From Desulfurococcales archaeon (GTDB lineage Archaea > Thermoproteota > Thermoprotei_A > Sulfolobales > Desulfurococcaceae): a stretch of 5,103 bases of DNA. Under the pieces are notes generated by a model. That model saw only the letters and a program-made list of their open reading frames with translations, was not told where the DNA came from and made no database searches. The stretch is taken from the NCBI GenBank assembly GCA_027064845.1, contig JAMOPC010000520.1:1-5103 (forward strand), written 5' to 3'. Positions 1-5,103 of this stretch are shown piece after piece; within the stretch, counting starts at the first letter, position 1; every line of letters starts with the position of its first letter. The position numbers and the translations under genes were made by a program.

Positions 1-13
1 GATATGTAGCATT

Positions 14-33
14 ACATATAATATATAATAAGG
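14..33 (+). promoter_or_regulatory. candidate TATA-box region upstream of the ABC ATPase gene
   Basis: This run is almost pure A/T (ATATAATATATAATA) and lies about 40 bases before the first possible start codon. An archaeal TATA box sits roughly 25 bases before the transcript start, so a box here would give a leader of about 15-25 bases. No Shine-Dalgarno site is visible in that leader. The whole neighbourhood is AT-rich, so the exact box cannot be fixed by eye, and the window starts too close upstream to exclude a gene further up in the same operon. Confidence 0.35.
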
Positions 34-52
34 TAATAAAACTATTAATTAG

Positions 53-73
53 CACCACGTCTACATAGTGGTG
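53..73. repeat. inverted repeat overlapping the ABC ATPase start codons
   Basis: CACCAC (53-58) and GTGGTG (68-73) are perfect 6-base complements separated by 9 bases. The right arm is exactly the tandem GTG GTG that forms the likely start codons of the ATPase gene. In the mRNA the arms could form a hairpin that hides the start, and in DNA they could be an operator half-site pair. Chance is a real alternative. Confidence 0.4.
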
Positions 74-1072
74 AATTATTCTTTGAAAACAGTGATTGTC
101 GATAATCTTGTCAAGAAATATGGTAAAGTAATTGCATTAAAAGGTATAAGTTTCGAGATTTATCGTGGAGAAGTATTTGGATTATTGGGACCAAATGGAG
201 CTGGAAAGACAACTACGATAAGAGCTATTAGTGGAGCATTAAAACCAACGAGTGGAAAAATAATAGTTCTAGGAATAGATGTTATAAAAGAACCATTGAA
301 AGTAAAGAAGAGAATAGGTGTTGTACCAGAACTTCCAAGTATGTATCCCGAACTTAGTGTTAGGGATAACTTATACATTATGGCAAGATTCTATGATATG
401 AGTAGAGACGAATTCCATGAGAGACTCGAGATAATATCCGAGCAACTAGGAATTAAGCACATTTTAGGAATAAAATATGGTCATTTATCAAAAGGATATA
501 AGAGAAGAGTAGATATTGCAGCATCTCTAATACATGATCCAGAAATAATTTTATTAGACGAACCAACTTCGGGTCTAGATGTTTTTGCAGCCAATAATCT
601 TAGGAAATTATTGAGAAAACTAGTATCTATTGGTAAAACCATAGTATTATCCTCACACTATATTGATGAAGTAATGGAGCTTTCCAACCGAGTCCTTCTC
701 TTATATAATGGTGTTAAACTCTTCCTCGATAAACCTATTAATCTTAGAAGAATACTCAAGCTCAAGAAAAAGGTGAAACTCTACTTAGCAAAACCAGCGG
801 ATAGATCCCTGTTGATAATGTTAGAGAAAAACATTGGTTGTGAAGATTGTAGAGTAGAGCTTGAAGATGAAAGAGTCATTGTTATCAATACTGACAAGCC
901 TTTAGAAACCATAACTCTTGCTAAACAAGTTGTGGAGGAAAACAATAATAGAGTAATAGATGCAGACATACTTCCACCTAGTTGGGAAGATGTATTTATC
1001 AAATACATCGAGCCCTTAGAGAAAAGAGAATGTGGTCAATGTCCATTGGCATCTACGGGTGTTTGTGGATGA
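68..1072 (+). CDS. ABC transporter ATP-binding protein (ABC-2 exporter type, CcmA/NatA-like)
   Basis: This is the cytoplasmic ATPase subunit that would power an ABC-2 type membrane pump, probably as a dimer with the permease encoded next. All nucleotide-binding motifs are present in order. Walker A is GPNGAGKTT (residues 41-49) and the signature is LSKGYKRR (140-147), a variant of LSGGQ. Walker B is IILLDEP (160-166), the D-loop is SGLD (168-171) and the switch histidine is H197. The usual Q-loop glutamine is Glu (VVPE, E88), as is seen in some members of this family. Residues from about 220 to 312 form an accessory domain like DUF4162, ending in the usual PSWEDVFI. The tail is odd: CxxC at 258/261, a second CxxC at 322/325, and C333. 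At 334 residues the protein is of normal length for the family. GTG at 68 or 71 is the likely start; GTG at 92 would also keep the whole ATPase fold. None has a clear Shine-Dalgarno site. The substrate is unknown. Confidence 0.95.
   Translation: MVNYSLKTVIVDNLVKKYGKVIALKGISFEIYRGEVFGLLGPNGAGKTTTIRAISGALKPTSGKIIVLGIDVIKEPLKVKKRIGVVPELPSMYPELSVRDNLYIMARFYDMSRDEFHERLEIISEQLGIKHILGIKYGHLSKGYKRRVDIAASLIHDPEIILLDEPTSGLDVFAANNLRKLLRKLVSIGKTIVLSSHYIDEVMELSNRVLLLYNGVKLFLDKPINLRRILKLKKKVKLYLAKPADRSLLIMLEKNIGCEDCRVELEDERVIVINTDKPLETITLAKQVVEENNNRVIDADILPPSWEDVFIKYIEPLEKRECGQCPLASTGVCG
1057..1061 (+). promoter_or_regulatory. ribosome binding site for the permease, inside the ATPase gene
   Basis: GGGTG lies within the last codons of the ATPase gene. 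Its GGTG part matches the archaeal anti-Shine-Dalgarno sequence and lies 7 bases before ATG 1069 and 10 before ATG 1072. It supports a permease start at the ATPase stop codon rather than at the longer upstream ATG at 982. Confidence 0.5.
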
Positions 1073-1794
1073 TGAAAGCATTCCTAATATTCTATAAGGA
1101 TCTCCGACAATACTATTCGAAAGCACCCGTTATTAGTTGGGGGATACTGTTTCCATTAGCAGTAATTGTTCTAATCGCTATGAGTATGAAAGTATATGGT
1201 GAATCAAGAATGATCCCAGCAATGTTCACTATCTCATTATTATTCGCTTCCACCAGCATGGCGCAGGTAAGCATTAGTTTTGAGAAAATGAGCGGAAGCT
1301 TCAATAGATTACTCTATCTCCCAATATCTACGGGAGAACTATTGCTTGGGAAAGCTCTTGGAGGATTTATGTATGGATTCATAGGCTCAGGCATATCTGC
1401 TCTCGCAATATATATTATAACTGGAAACATACTCGTGATCAAACCATTATTCCTACTACTAGGAGTCATTATAGGATCCCTTATATTCACATGTATAAGC
1501 ATAGTCATAACACTACTCCTTGACCCAATACCTGGAGTAGCTCTTCTAAACATCGTTAGATTCTCGATGATGTTTCTAGGAGGAGTTATTTTCCCATCAG
1601 CACTAATACCTCTCCCAATAAGGAATACAGTCTACATATTCCCATCGGTATATGTTAACGAAATGATCAGATACGGATTATATAATGAATGGGACTATGT
1701 CGACCCTTACACATCACTAGTTATGAGCTTGATCATAGTAATTACACTAATTATTGCTTCCTATAGGCTTATACACTATATATTATATAGGTAA
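1069..1794 (+). CDS. ABC-2 type transporter permease subunit
   Basis: This is the integral membrane partner of the preceding ATPase and would form the transport path across the cytoplasmic membrane. From ATG 1069 it has 241 residues, with about six hydrophobic segments near residues 21-40, 49-69, 97-118, 124-150, 155-181 and 214-232. That is the usual ABC-2 membrane layout. The loop after segment 2 carries FEKMSGSFNRLLYLPIS, then E90 and GK (94-95), resembling the conserved coupling-loop pattern of this family (Glu, then LL-x-P-I-S, then a GK). The start is placed at 1069 (or the adjacent ATG 1072) because these codons overlap the ATPase TGA and follow a GGTG site. The longer frame from 982 would add 29 mostly polar residues that overlap the end of the ATPase. 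The overlap suggests translational coupling in one operon. The cargo is not evident; lipid, drug, peptide or ion export are all possible. Confidence 0.92.
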   Translation: MMKAFLIFYKDLRQYYSKAPVISWGILFPLAVIVLIAMSMKVYGESRMIPAMFTISLLFASTSMAQVSISFEKMSGSFNRLLYLPISTGELLLGKALGGFMYGFIGSGISALAIYIITGNILVIKPLFLLLGVIIGSLIFTCISIVITLLLDPIPGVALLNIVRFSMMFLGGVIFPSALIPLPIRNTVYIFPSVYVNEMIRYGLYNEWDYVDPYTSLVMSLIIVITLIIASYRLIHYILYR

Positions 1795-1815
1795 ATAAGA
1801 AAAAAGTATAGACAT

Positions 1816-1827
1816 CTCCATATGGAG
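1816..1827. repeat. perfect 12-base palindrome in the gap after the permease gene
   Basis: CTCCATATGGAG reads the same on both strands. It lies 22 bases after the permease stop and 55 bases before the next start. It could be a dimer-protein binding site, or a short RNA hairpin (CTCC/GGAG with an ATAT loop). No T-run follows directly, so it is not a convincing terminator. The rest of this 88-base gap shows only weak TATA-like stretches near 1801-1810 and 1855-1860. Confidence 0.45.
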
Positions 1828-1882
1828 GGGAAGAGTTTTCAGCCATAAACTAGTCATAATCGAGGAATCACGTAAGAGATGT

Positions 1883-2497
1883 ATGGAGGAATCATTCCAG
1901 ACCCCTTTCTATACGATCTATAAAGCTTTAAGAAGCGATCAGCAAGAAACACTAAAAATTGCAAGAAAAGTCATAAGTGGAACAGGAATAGGATTGCCAA
2001 GAATAACTGCATTAAACTACTATTGTGGAGAACACTTTAAATACATTGATAAAGAACTAGTCTATAAAGAGATCCTTAGCAAAAAACTCGACATGATAAT
2101 AATATCATCTAGCAAAGGAATAGTTCATGCCCTCGAAAAAATAGAACCCTATACAACAATCTTCACAAACAAAACTATTAATCAATGGATAAGACTAGGG
2201 CTCCCAGAAATAATTATGCATTATATATTGAATACAAAGCCGGCTGAAACATATTGGTTTACAAGAAAGAATAGCCTCATCTATAGAATACTCCTAGAAA
2301 CCGGCAAGATCATGAAAAAATATCTTAGAAAAATAAGAGTTTACCACGTATATCCATATGGATGTAAAAACCCAATAAACATTTACAAAGCACTCGGCAT
2401 GGGGATAAATGAATTAATTAAAACAGGTAAAATCCCTATCCAGATAGGGAAATGTATTCTCGTAAAAGAGAGAATAACTAAGACCATAATAGGTTAA
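1883..2497 (+). CDS. hypothetical protein, 204 residues
   Basis: I do not recognise this protein. It appears soluble, with no signal peptide or membrane segment, and is basic, with many Lys/Arg and Ile residues. Secondary structure looks mixed: a helical start (residues 10-32), a Gly-rich turn GTGIGLPR (33-40), a strand-like stretch DMIIISSSKGI (70-80), then a helix. Later come a helical region (about 130-150), a strand-like IRVYHVYPYGCKNP (151-164) and a helix. The cysteines are C48, C161 and C191, with no CxxC motif. The frame is open for 28 codons before 1883 but holds no ATG, GTG or TTG there, so ATG 1883 is the first usual start. It has no Shine-Dalgarno match; GGAGG lies just after the ATG (1885-1889), not before it. 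A leaderless transcript with a weak box near 1855-1860 is possible, as is read-through from the ABC operon 88 bases upstream. The protein could be lineage-specific. I infer it is a real gene from its unbroken length on the same strand as its neighbours. Confidence 0.8.
   Translation: MEESFQTPFYTIYKALRSDQQETLKIARKVISGTGIGLPRITALNYYCGEHFKYIDKELVYKEILSKKLDMIIISSSKGIVHALEKIEPYTTIFTNKTINQWIRLGLPEIIMHYILNTKPAETYWFTRKNSLIYRILLETGKIMKKYLRKIRVYHVYPYGCKNPINIYKALGMGINELIKTGKIPIQIGKCILVKERITKTIIG
2433..2450. repeat. 8-base inverted repeat near the 3' end of the 204-residue gene
   Basis: TCCCTATC (2433-2440) and GATAGGGA (2443-2450) are perfect complements with only two bases between them. As RNA this would fold as a 7-pair stem with a four-base loop. 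It lies within the reading frame about 47 bases before the stop. It may act in the 3' end of the message, or it may be a coincidence of the codons there. Confidence 0.4.
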
Positions 2498-2571
2498 AAT
2501 ATTCACATAAACACGTATAGCTATAAAAACATTTTCATAAATCCTAAAGAACAAGGCTCAATGAAAACCCA

Positions 2572-2579
2572 TTTAAATA
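2572..2579 (+). promoter_or_regulatory. TATA box for the membrane-anchored helical protein gene
   Basis: TTTAAATA is close to the archaeal TATA-box consensus (TTTAWATA) and lies in the 146-base gap before the next gene. A transcript start about 25 bases downstream would fall near 2600-2602 and give a leader of about 43 bases that includes the AGGTG site. A second AT-rich candidate, CTATAAAAAC (2521-2530), lies further up. The rest of the gap holds only a short direct repeat of TGAAAAAT (2600-2607 and 2609-2616). Confidence 0.5.
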
Positions 2580-2631
2580 ACGAATACATAACCTATACAT
2601 GAAAAATATGAAAAATTTCCTTGCTTTTAAC

Positions 2632-2636
2632 AGGTG
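2632..2636 (+). promoter_or_regulatory. Shine-Dalgarno site that fixes a TTG start
   Basis: AGGTG lies 7 bases before TTG 2644. Since TTG is a rarer start, this site is the main reason for choosing it. The resulting N-terminus, a few basic residues followed by a hydrophobic segment, also makes sense. Confidence 0.7.
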
Positions 2637-2643
2637 TTAGTTC

Positions 2644-3954
2644 TTGGAAAAAAGCGTTCTTAGGCAAAAAGTCTTCTTGAAAATACTTGTTTCCATAGTA
2701 TTGATTTTAGTAGTTTCCTCGATTGTAGTATATAATATCTATCCTAGTAATAATGCCAAAATGAGTTTTGACAAGGAGAAGCTTAAGAAGATATACGAGC
2801 TCAAAGTCCCATTAATCAATATCTCAATTAGGATCAGTGACGAATATGTTGGAAAAATCCAAGAATATGTTTTAAAGAATTTAACGTACGTTCAACAACT
2901 AGGATTTAATGATACCGTGTTTGAAGAATTTGTTAAAAATAGTTTATCTTACTTAGAGAGAGCAAACAAGACAAGTGATAACTGGGAAAGACTTAAACTA
3001 TTAAGAAAAGCTTATTTTGAATTAGTAAAGGCTAAAGCCTATTTCCTTTATAAGAAAGGAAAGATAAGCATACAGAAACTATATAATGAAGCTCATAACG
3101 TGGAGAAAACCTTCAGGAAATATAAGAATGAAATTCTTGGAAAAGACATTTATATCGGCAAGAACATTGACTCAGCAGTTATAAGAGGATATAAGATTGA
3201 ACGTGTATTAATAGTTGGAGAATCATATATCCATAATGCTTACAATACTCTAGGATTAGAAGAGCTTCCATTAGAAAAGAAAATAGTTGAAGTAGCTCAT
3301 TCAATCGCAGTAGTCAAGGCGATGATCAACGACTCATACGAAGTATATAGAGAAGCATTTCAAGGAATGAATTTAAGTAATATGAAGAGCTACAAAGAAA
3401 TAATTAAGGATGCCTACTGGAAGATCCATGATTTAGTTAAGAGAATGGCCGAGGAAAAACTGAAAAGCATCAACGAGAAGACATATGTGTATGACTTAAA
3501 ATACACTATATACGGCTATATTAGGTTCTCCAAGAATCATTATAAACAAAAATACTATAGTACAGCTTTGATCGAGATCATAAAAGCATATGCTCATCTA
3601 CAATGCATTAATGCAGCCAGAGAAGTTCCTTCATTGGATGCTTTAGACCCACAGACAAATATAACTCTAGACGAGCTCTATAAGGTTAAGAAAGAATTAG
3701 TAGACTTGATCAAGGAAAAGCTAGAAAAATATAGGAATTACGGAATAATGCTGCTTATACTTAAGGATGGATACTATGAAATTGGGGCAGCACAAATAGC
3801 ATTATCACGGGCAATCTACAACGATACCTCACCAAGACAAATAGCTTATCATATAAGCATGGCATACATGTTCTTCACAGTATTTAAACAATACTACGAA
3901 AACGTTGACATAACATATGACATGTTAATAGAGACTCTGTATAATTATAAATGA
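2644..3954 (+). CDS. membrane-anchored, all-helical extracytoplasmic protein, function unknown
   Basis: I do not recognise the family. The first 13 residues are basic (K3, R7, K9, K13) and are followed by one hydrophobic segment, residues 14-30. No clear cleavage motif follows, so a signal anchor with the remaining 400 residues outside the cell is most likely. That domain looks almost wholly helical and rich in Lys, Tyr, Ala and Glu. I see about four helix-turn-helix units that share an Ala/Tyr-rich second helix. They lie near residues 96-140, 183-235, 287-325 and 374-420, with core words such as RKAYFELVKAKAYF (121-134) and EIIKAYAHLQCINAA (311-325). They resemble TPR-like or other helical-hairpin scaffolds but fit no motif I can name. 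Eight N-x-S/T sequons (59, 79, 89, 108, 229, 243, 339, 393) agree with an outside, glycosylated location, though Asn is common in AT-rich genes. There is one cysteine (C321). No catalytic motif is visible. A binding, cell-surface or scaffold role is only a guess. The gene has its own candidate promoter and terminator. Confidence 0.88.
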   Translation: MEKSVLRQKVFLKILVSIVLILVVSSIVVYNIYPSNNAKMSFDKEKLKKIYELKVPLINISIRISDEYVGKIQEYVLKNLTYVQQLGFNDTVFEEFVKNSLSYLERANKTSDNWERLKLLRKAYFELVKAKAYFLYKKGKISIQKLYNEAHNVEKTFRKYKNEILGKDIYIGKNIDSAVIRGYKIERVLIVGESYIHNAYNTLGLEELPLEKKIVEVAHSIAVVKAMINDSYEVYREAFQGMNLSNMKSYKEIIKDAYWKIHDLVKRMAEEKLKSINEKTYVYDLKYTIYGYIRFSKNHYKQKYYSTALIEIIKAYAHLQCINAAREVPSLDALDPQTNITLDELYKVKKELVDLIKEKLEKYRNYGIMLLILKDGYYEIGAAQIALSRAIYNDTSPRQIAYHISMAYMFFTVFKQYYENVDITYDMLIETLYNYK

Positions 3955-3988
3955 AAGAAAAGGTCTATACCAGAACTACATAAACATG

Positions 3989-3994
3989 TTTTTT
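3989..3994 (+). terminator. T-run terminator after the helical protein gene
   Basis: Six T residues (GTTTTTTAATC) lie about 35 bases after the stop codon at 3954. Archaeal RNA polymerase commonly stops at such T-runs without needing a hairpin. The next gene has its own promoter-like sequence downstream, which supports a transcription boundary here. Confidence 0.5.
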
Positions 3995-4036
3995 AATCTC
4001 AATACTATTAATATTATTAGGTTCTGTTGAAAATTA

Positions 4037-4060
4037 ATAAGGTTTATACACCTTATATAT
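4037..4060 (+). promoter_or_regulatory. promoter region with 7-base inverted repeat, possible operator
   Basis: ATAAGGT (4037-4043) and ACCTTAT (4050-4056) are perfect complements around a TTATAC core. TATA-like sequence occurs both in the core (GTTTATAC, 4042-4049) and across the right arm (TTATATAT, 4053-4060). The first would place the transcript start near 4072, keeping the AGGTGAT site. The second would place it near the start codon itself. A repressor or activator bound to the repeat would compete with TBP at either box. Which box is used cannot be told from sequence. Confidence 0.45.
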
Positions 4061-4070
4061 AATTATTGTT

Positions 4071-4077
4071 AGGTGAT
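4071..4077 (+). promoter_or_regulatory. strong Shine-Dalgarno site for the last gene
   Basis: AGGTGAT is a full-length match to the archaeal anti-Shine-Dalgarno sequence. Its AGGTG part ends 7 bases before TTG 4083, the same spacing as at the preceding gene. It is the deciding evidence for the TTG start. Confidence 0.75.
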
Positions 4078-4082
4078 TTTAT

Positions 4083-5090
4083 TTGTTTAAGCACTTAGAA
4101 AACACTAGTTTGTTTAATGAAATATCTAATAGGCTAGGCGATATAGTATTTATAAGCAATATTCTAATAAGAGGGGAGCTAACGTTATCACGTAGATTAC
4201 CTAGTATGGAAGACTTAGAACATATACTTGGTAAAGTATGTAGTGATAAGACATGCTATGTTCATGTGAGGTTTTATGATAAAAACAATAGAGAGCTTGG
4301 AGAACTTAAAATACTTTTACATAATGGATATATTCTCGGAACAGTTTTAGGTGCTGGCACAGAAACCATTGTTGGTTTGAATGCTCTTAATAGTGTAGAC
4401 AAAATTAAGAATAAAGATGTTTCGTACATAAGAGCTGTTGTCTATAAAATTAGTGACAAAATATTATCAGAGCAAGATAGAGAATTATTAAGAAAAGCTA
4501 CTGAGGAGCTGAAAAAGTCTCCACAAAGAAAGATTGAGAGGCCGGAGAAGGGGAGAGAAGTTGTTAAAGAGAAACCTGAGGAAAAGATCATGAGGAAATT
4601 AGAGGAGATCGGTGTGCCAGTGGTAAATATTGTTCTTGCCGAGGGGAAGAAATATACCGTTCTAGACATTATATGTGACGAAGACCGGGAAATCCCTGAT
4701 CCGAAGAACATAGTATTGGCTGCAATAAGGTACTTCTTAGATGAAACAGGAGGAAAACATACTGGAAAAATAAAAGTCGCTGTTCACCATAAGAGGACCT
4801 ATTCAGAGACAATTAATGTTGGAAAAGACGCTGATGTATACATCCTTATAGGTAGTATTCCAGAAATAGTTTGGAAACACAACCTCTTTATAGACAAATA
4901 TAAATACAAGTTGCGAGGAAATAAATTAGAACTCTCACTCGTTCTCCGAAGATCAGGTATATATTCAACAATTAACATCCGCGACATAGTCAAGATAATA
5001 TACGATAAAATCAAAGACAAGTGGAAAGGAGAATTAATCCTAAAGGCAAAAATAGGAACCTGGGGACTAGAAGCAAAATATCCCGAATAA
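4083..5090 (+). CDS. hypothetical two-domain protein, N-terminal part DUF2226/PATAN-like
   Basis: The protein has 335 residues and no signal peptide or membrane segment, so it is probably cytoplasmic. Residues about 15-128 follow a pattern I associate with archaeal DUF2226 and the related bacterial PATAN (DUF4388) domains. A G-E-L-T-L strand (31-35) is followed by a helix (41-51), a strand YVHVRFYD (59-66), then GELKILLHNGYILGTVL (73-89) and G-x-N-A-L (98-102). The shared core is 'Gel-x-x-x-nG-x-i' followed by 'G-x-x-Al'. This rests on pattern memory, not a search. Residues about 129-175 form a charged helix and a Lys/Glu/Pro-rich linker. Residues 176-335 alternate strands and helices and may be two copies of one alpha/beta unit (about 191-243 and 282-333), each ending in a Lys-rich strand pair (GKIKVAVHHKRTY and GELILKAKIGTW). 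C53 and C58 are a Cx4C pair. No catalytic motif is seen. Function is unknown; PATAN-type domains are often linked to protein contacts in signalling, but that is inference. The gene is transcribed on its own, as far as the promoter and upstream T-run show. Confidence 0.88.
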   Translation: MFKHLENTSLFNEISNRLGDIVFISNILIRGELTLSRRLPSMEDLEHILGKVCSDKTCYVHVRFYDKNNRELGELKILLHNGYILGTVLGAGTETIVGLNALNSVDKIKNKDVSYIRAVVYKISDKILSEQDRELLRKATEELKKSPQRKIERPEKGREVVKEKPEEKIMRKLEEIGVPVVNIVLAEGKKYTVLDIICDEDREIPDPKNIVLAAIRYFLDETGGKHTGKIKVAVHHKRTYSETINVGKDADVYILIGSIPEIVWKHNLFIDKYKYKLRGNKLELSLVLRRSGIYSTINIRDIVKIIYDKIKDKWKGELILKAKIGTWGLEAKYPE

Positions 5091-5103
5091 AAAGCCTTGC
5101 ATT

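Noticed and set aside
160..1008. Open frames on the minus strand at 160-378 and 781-1008
   Set aside because: They lie wholly inside the well-supported ATPase gene, have no promoter or ribosome site, and read as low-complexity hydrophobic or Ser/Thr-rich shadows.
982..1068. Longer permease start at ATG 982
   Set aside because: It would overlap the ATPase by 91 bases and add 29 polar residues. ATG 1069/1072 overlaps the stop codon and has a GGTG site, which fits an operon far better.
1113..1553. Open frames on the minus strand inside the permease gene
   Set aside because: They are antisense shadows of a clear six-segment membrane protein, with no start signals of their own.
1883..2497. Weak resemblance of the 204-residue protein to HemD-like or tRNA-ribosyltransferase-like stretches (IIISSSKGI, VYHVYPYG)
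   Set aside because: Only a few residues fit each idea, no full motif set is present, and the length does not match those families.
2600..2616. Direct repeat TGAAAAAT twice in the gap before the helical protein gene
   Set aside because: It is short and A-rich, so it is expected by chance in such DNA. It was not counted as a regulatory element.
3043..3061. Inverted repeat TTCCTTT-N5-AAAGGAA inside the helical protein gene
   Set aside because: It arises from neighbouring Phe/Leu and Lys codons (YFLYKKGK) in an A/T-rich gene and is likely chance.
4442..5020. Open frames on the minus strand at 4442-4711 and 4799-5020
   Set aside because: They are Ser/Leu/Ile-rich antisense shadows of the last gene, with no family signal or start signal.
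1..5103. tRNA, rRNA, CRISPR array or insertion sequence
   Set aside because: I saw no GC-rich stretch with a tRNA pattern, no regularly spaced repeats, and no transposase or terminal inverted repeats. The gaps are all under 150 bases.

Overview
The window is AT-rich. All five genes lie on the + strand, with short gaps between them. Several features point to a hyperthermophilic archaeon of the Thermoprotei (Crenarchaeota), perhaps near Staphylothermus/Desulfurococcales. Two genes start at TTG behind AGGTG(AT) Shine-Dalgarno sites, one starts at GTG without an obvious Shine-Dalgarno site, gaps carry TATA-like boxes, one gap ends in a T-run, and the proteins are rich in Ile, Lys, Tyr and Glu. 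The lineage is inferred from style, not from a marker gene.

Positions 1-1794 hold a two-gene ABC exporter module. The first gene is a complete ABC ATPase (68-1072) with an unusual cysteine-rich tail. Its stop codon overlaps a tandem ATG that starts a six-helix ABC-2 type permease (1069-1794), so the two are probably translationally coupled and assemble into one membrane pump. The substrate cannot be read from the sequence. The ATPase start codons lie inside an inverted repeat.

Positions 1795-2497 hold an 88-base gap with a perfect 12-base palindrome, then a 204-residue protein I do not recognise (1883-2497). Its start has no clear Shine-Dalgarno site. Its 3' end contains a strong inverted repeat.

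Positions 2498-3954 hold a gap of about 146 bases with a plausible promoter, then a 436-residue protein with an N-terminal membrane anchor and a long, almost wholly helical outer domain (2644-3954). That domain seems to be built from repeated helical hairpins. A T-run just after it is a likely terminator.

Positions 3955-5103 hold a promoter region with a 7-base inverted repeat around TATA-like sequence, then a 335-residue, apparently cytoplasmic two-part protein (4083-5090). Its N-terminal part looks like the archaeal DUF2226/PATAN type, followed by a charged linker and a C-terminal part that may be an internal duplication. The last 13 bases are non-coding as far as seen.

Apart from the ABC pair, nothing in the sequence proves that these genes work together. 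Genes 4 and 5 each appear to have their own promoter and ribosome binding site. I see no RNA gene, insertion sequence or CRISPR array.
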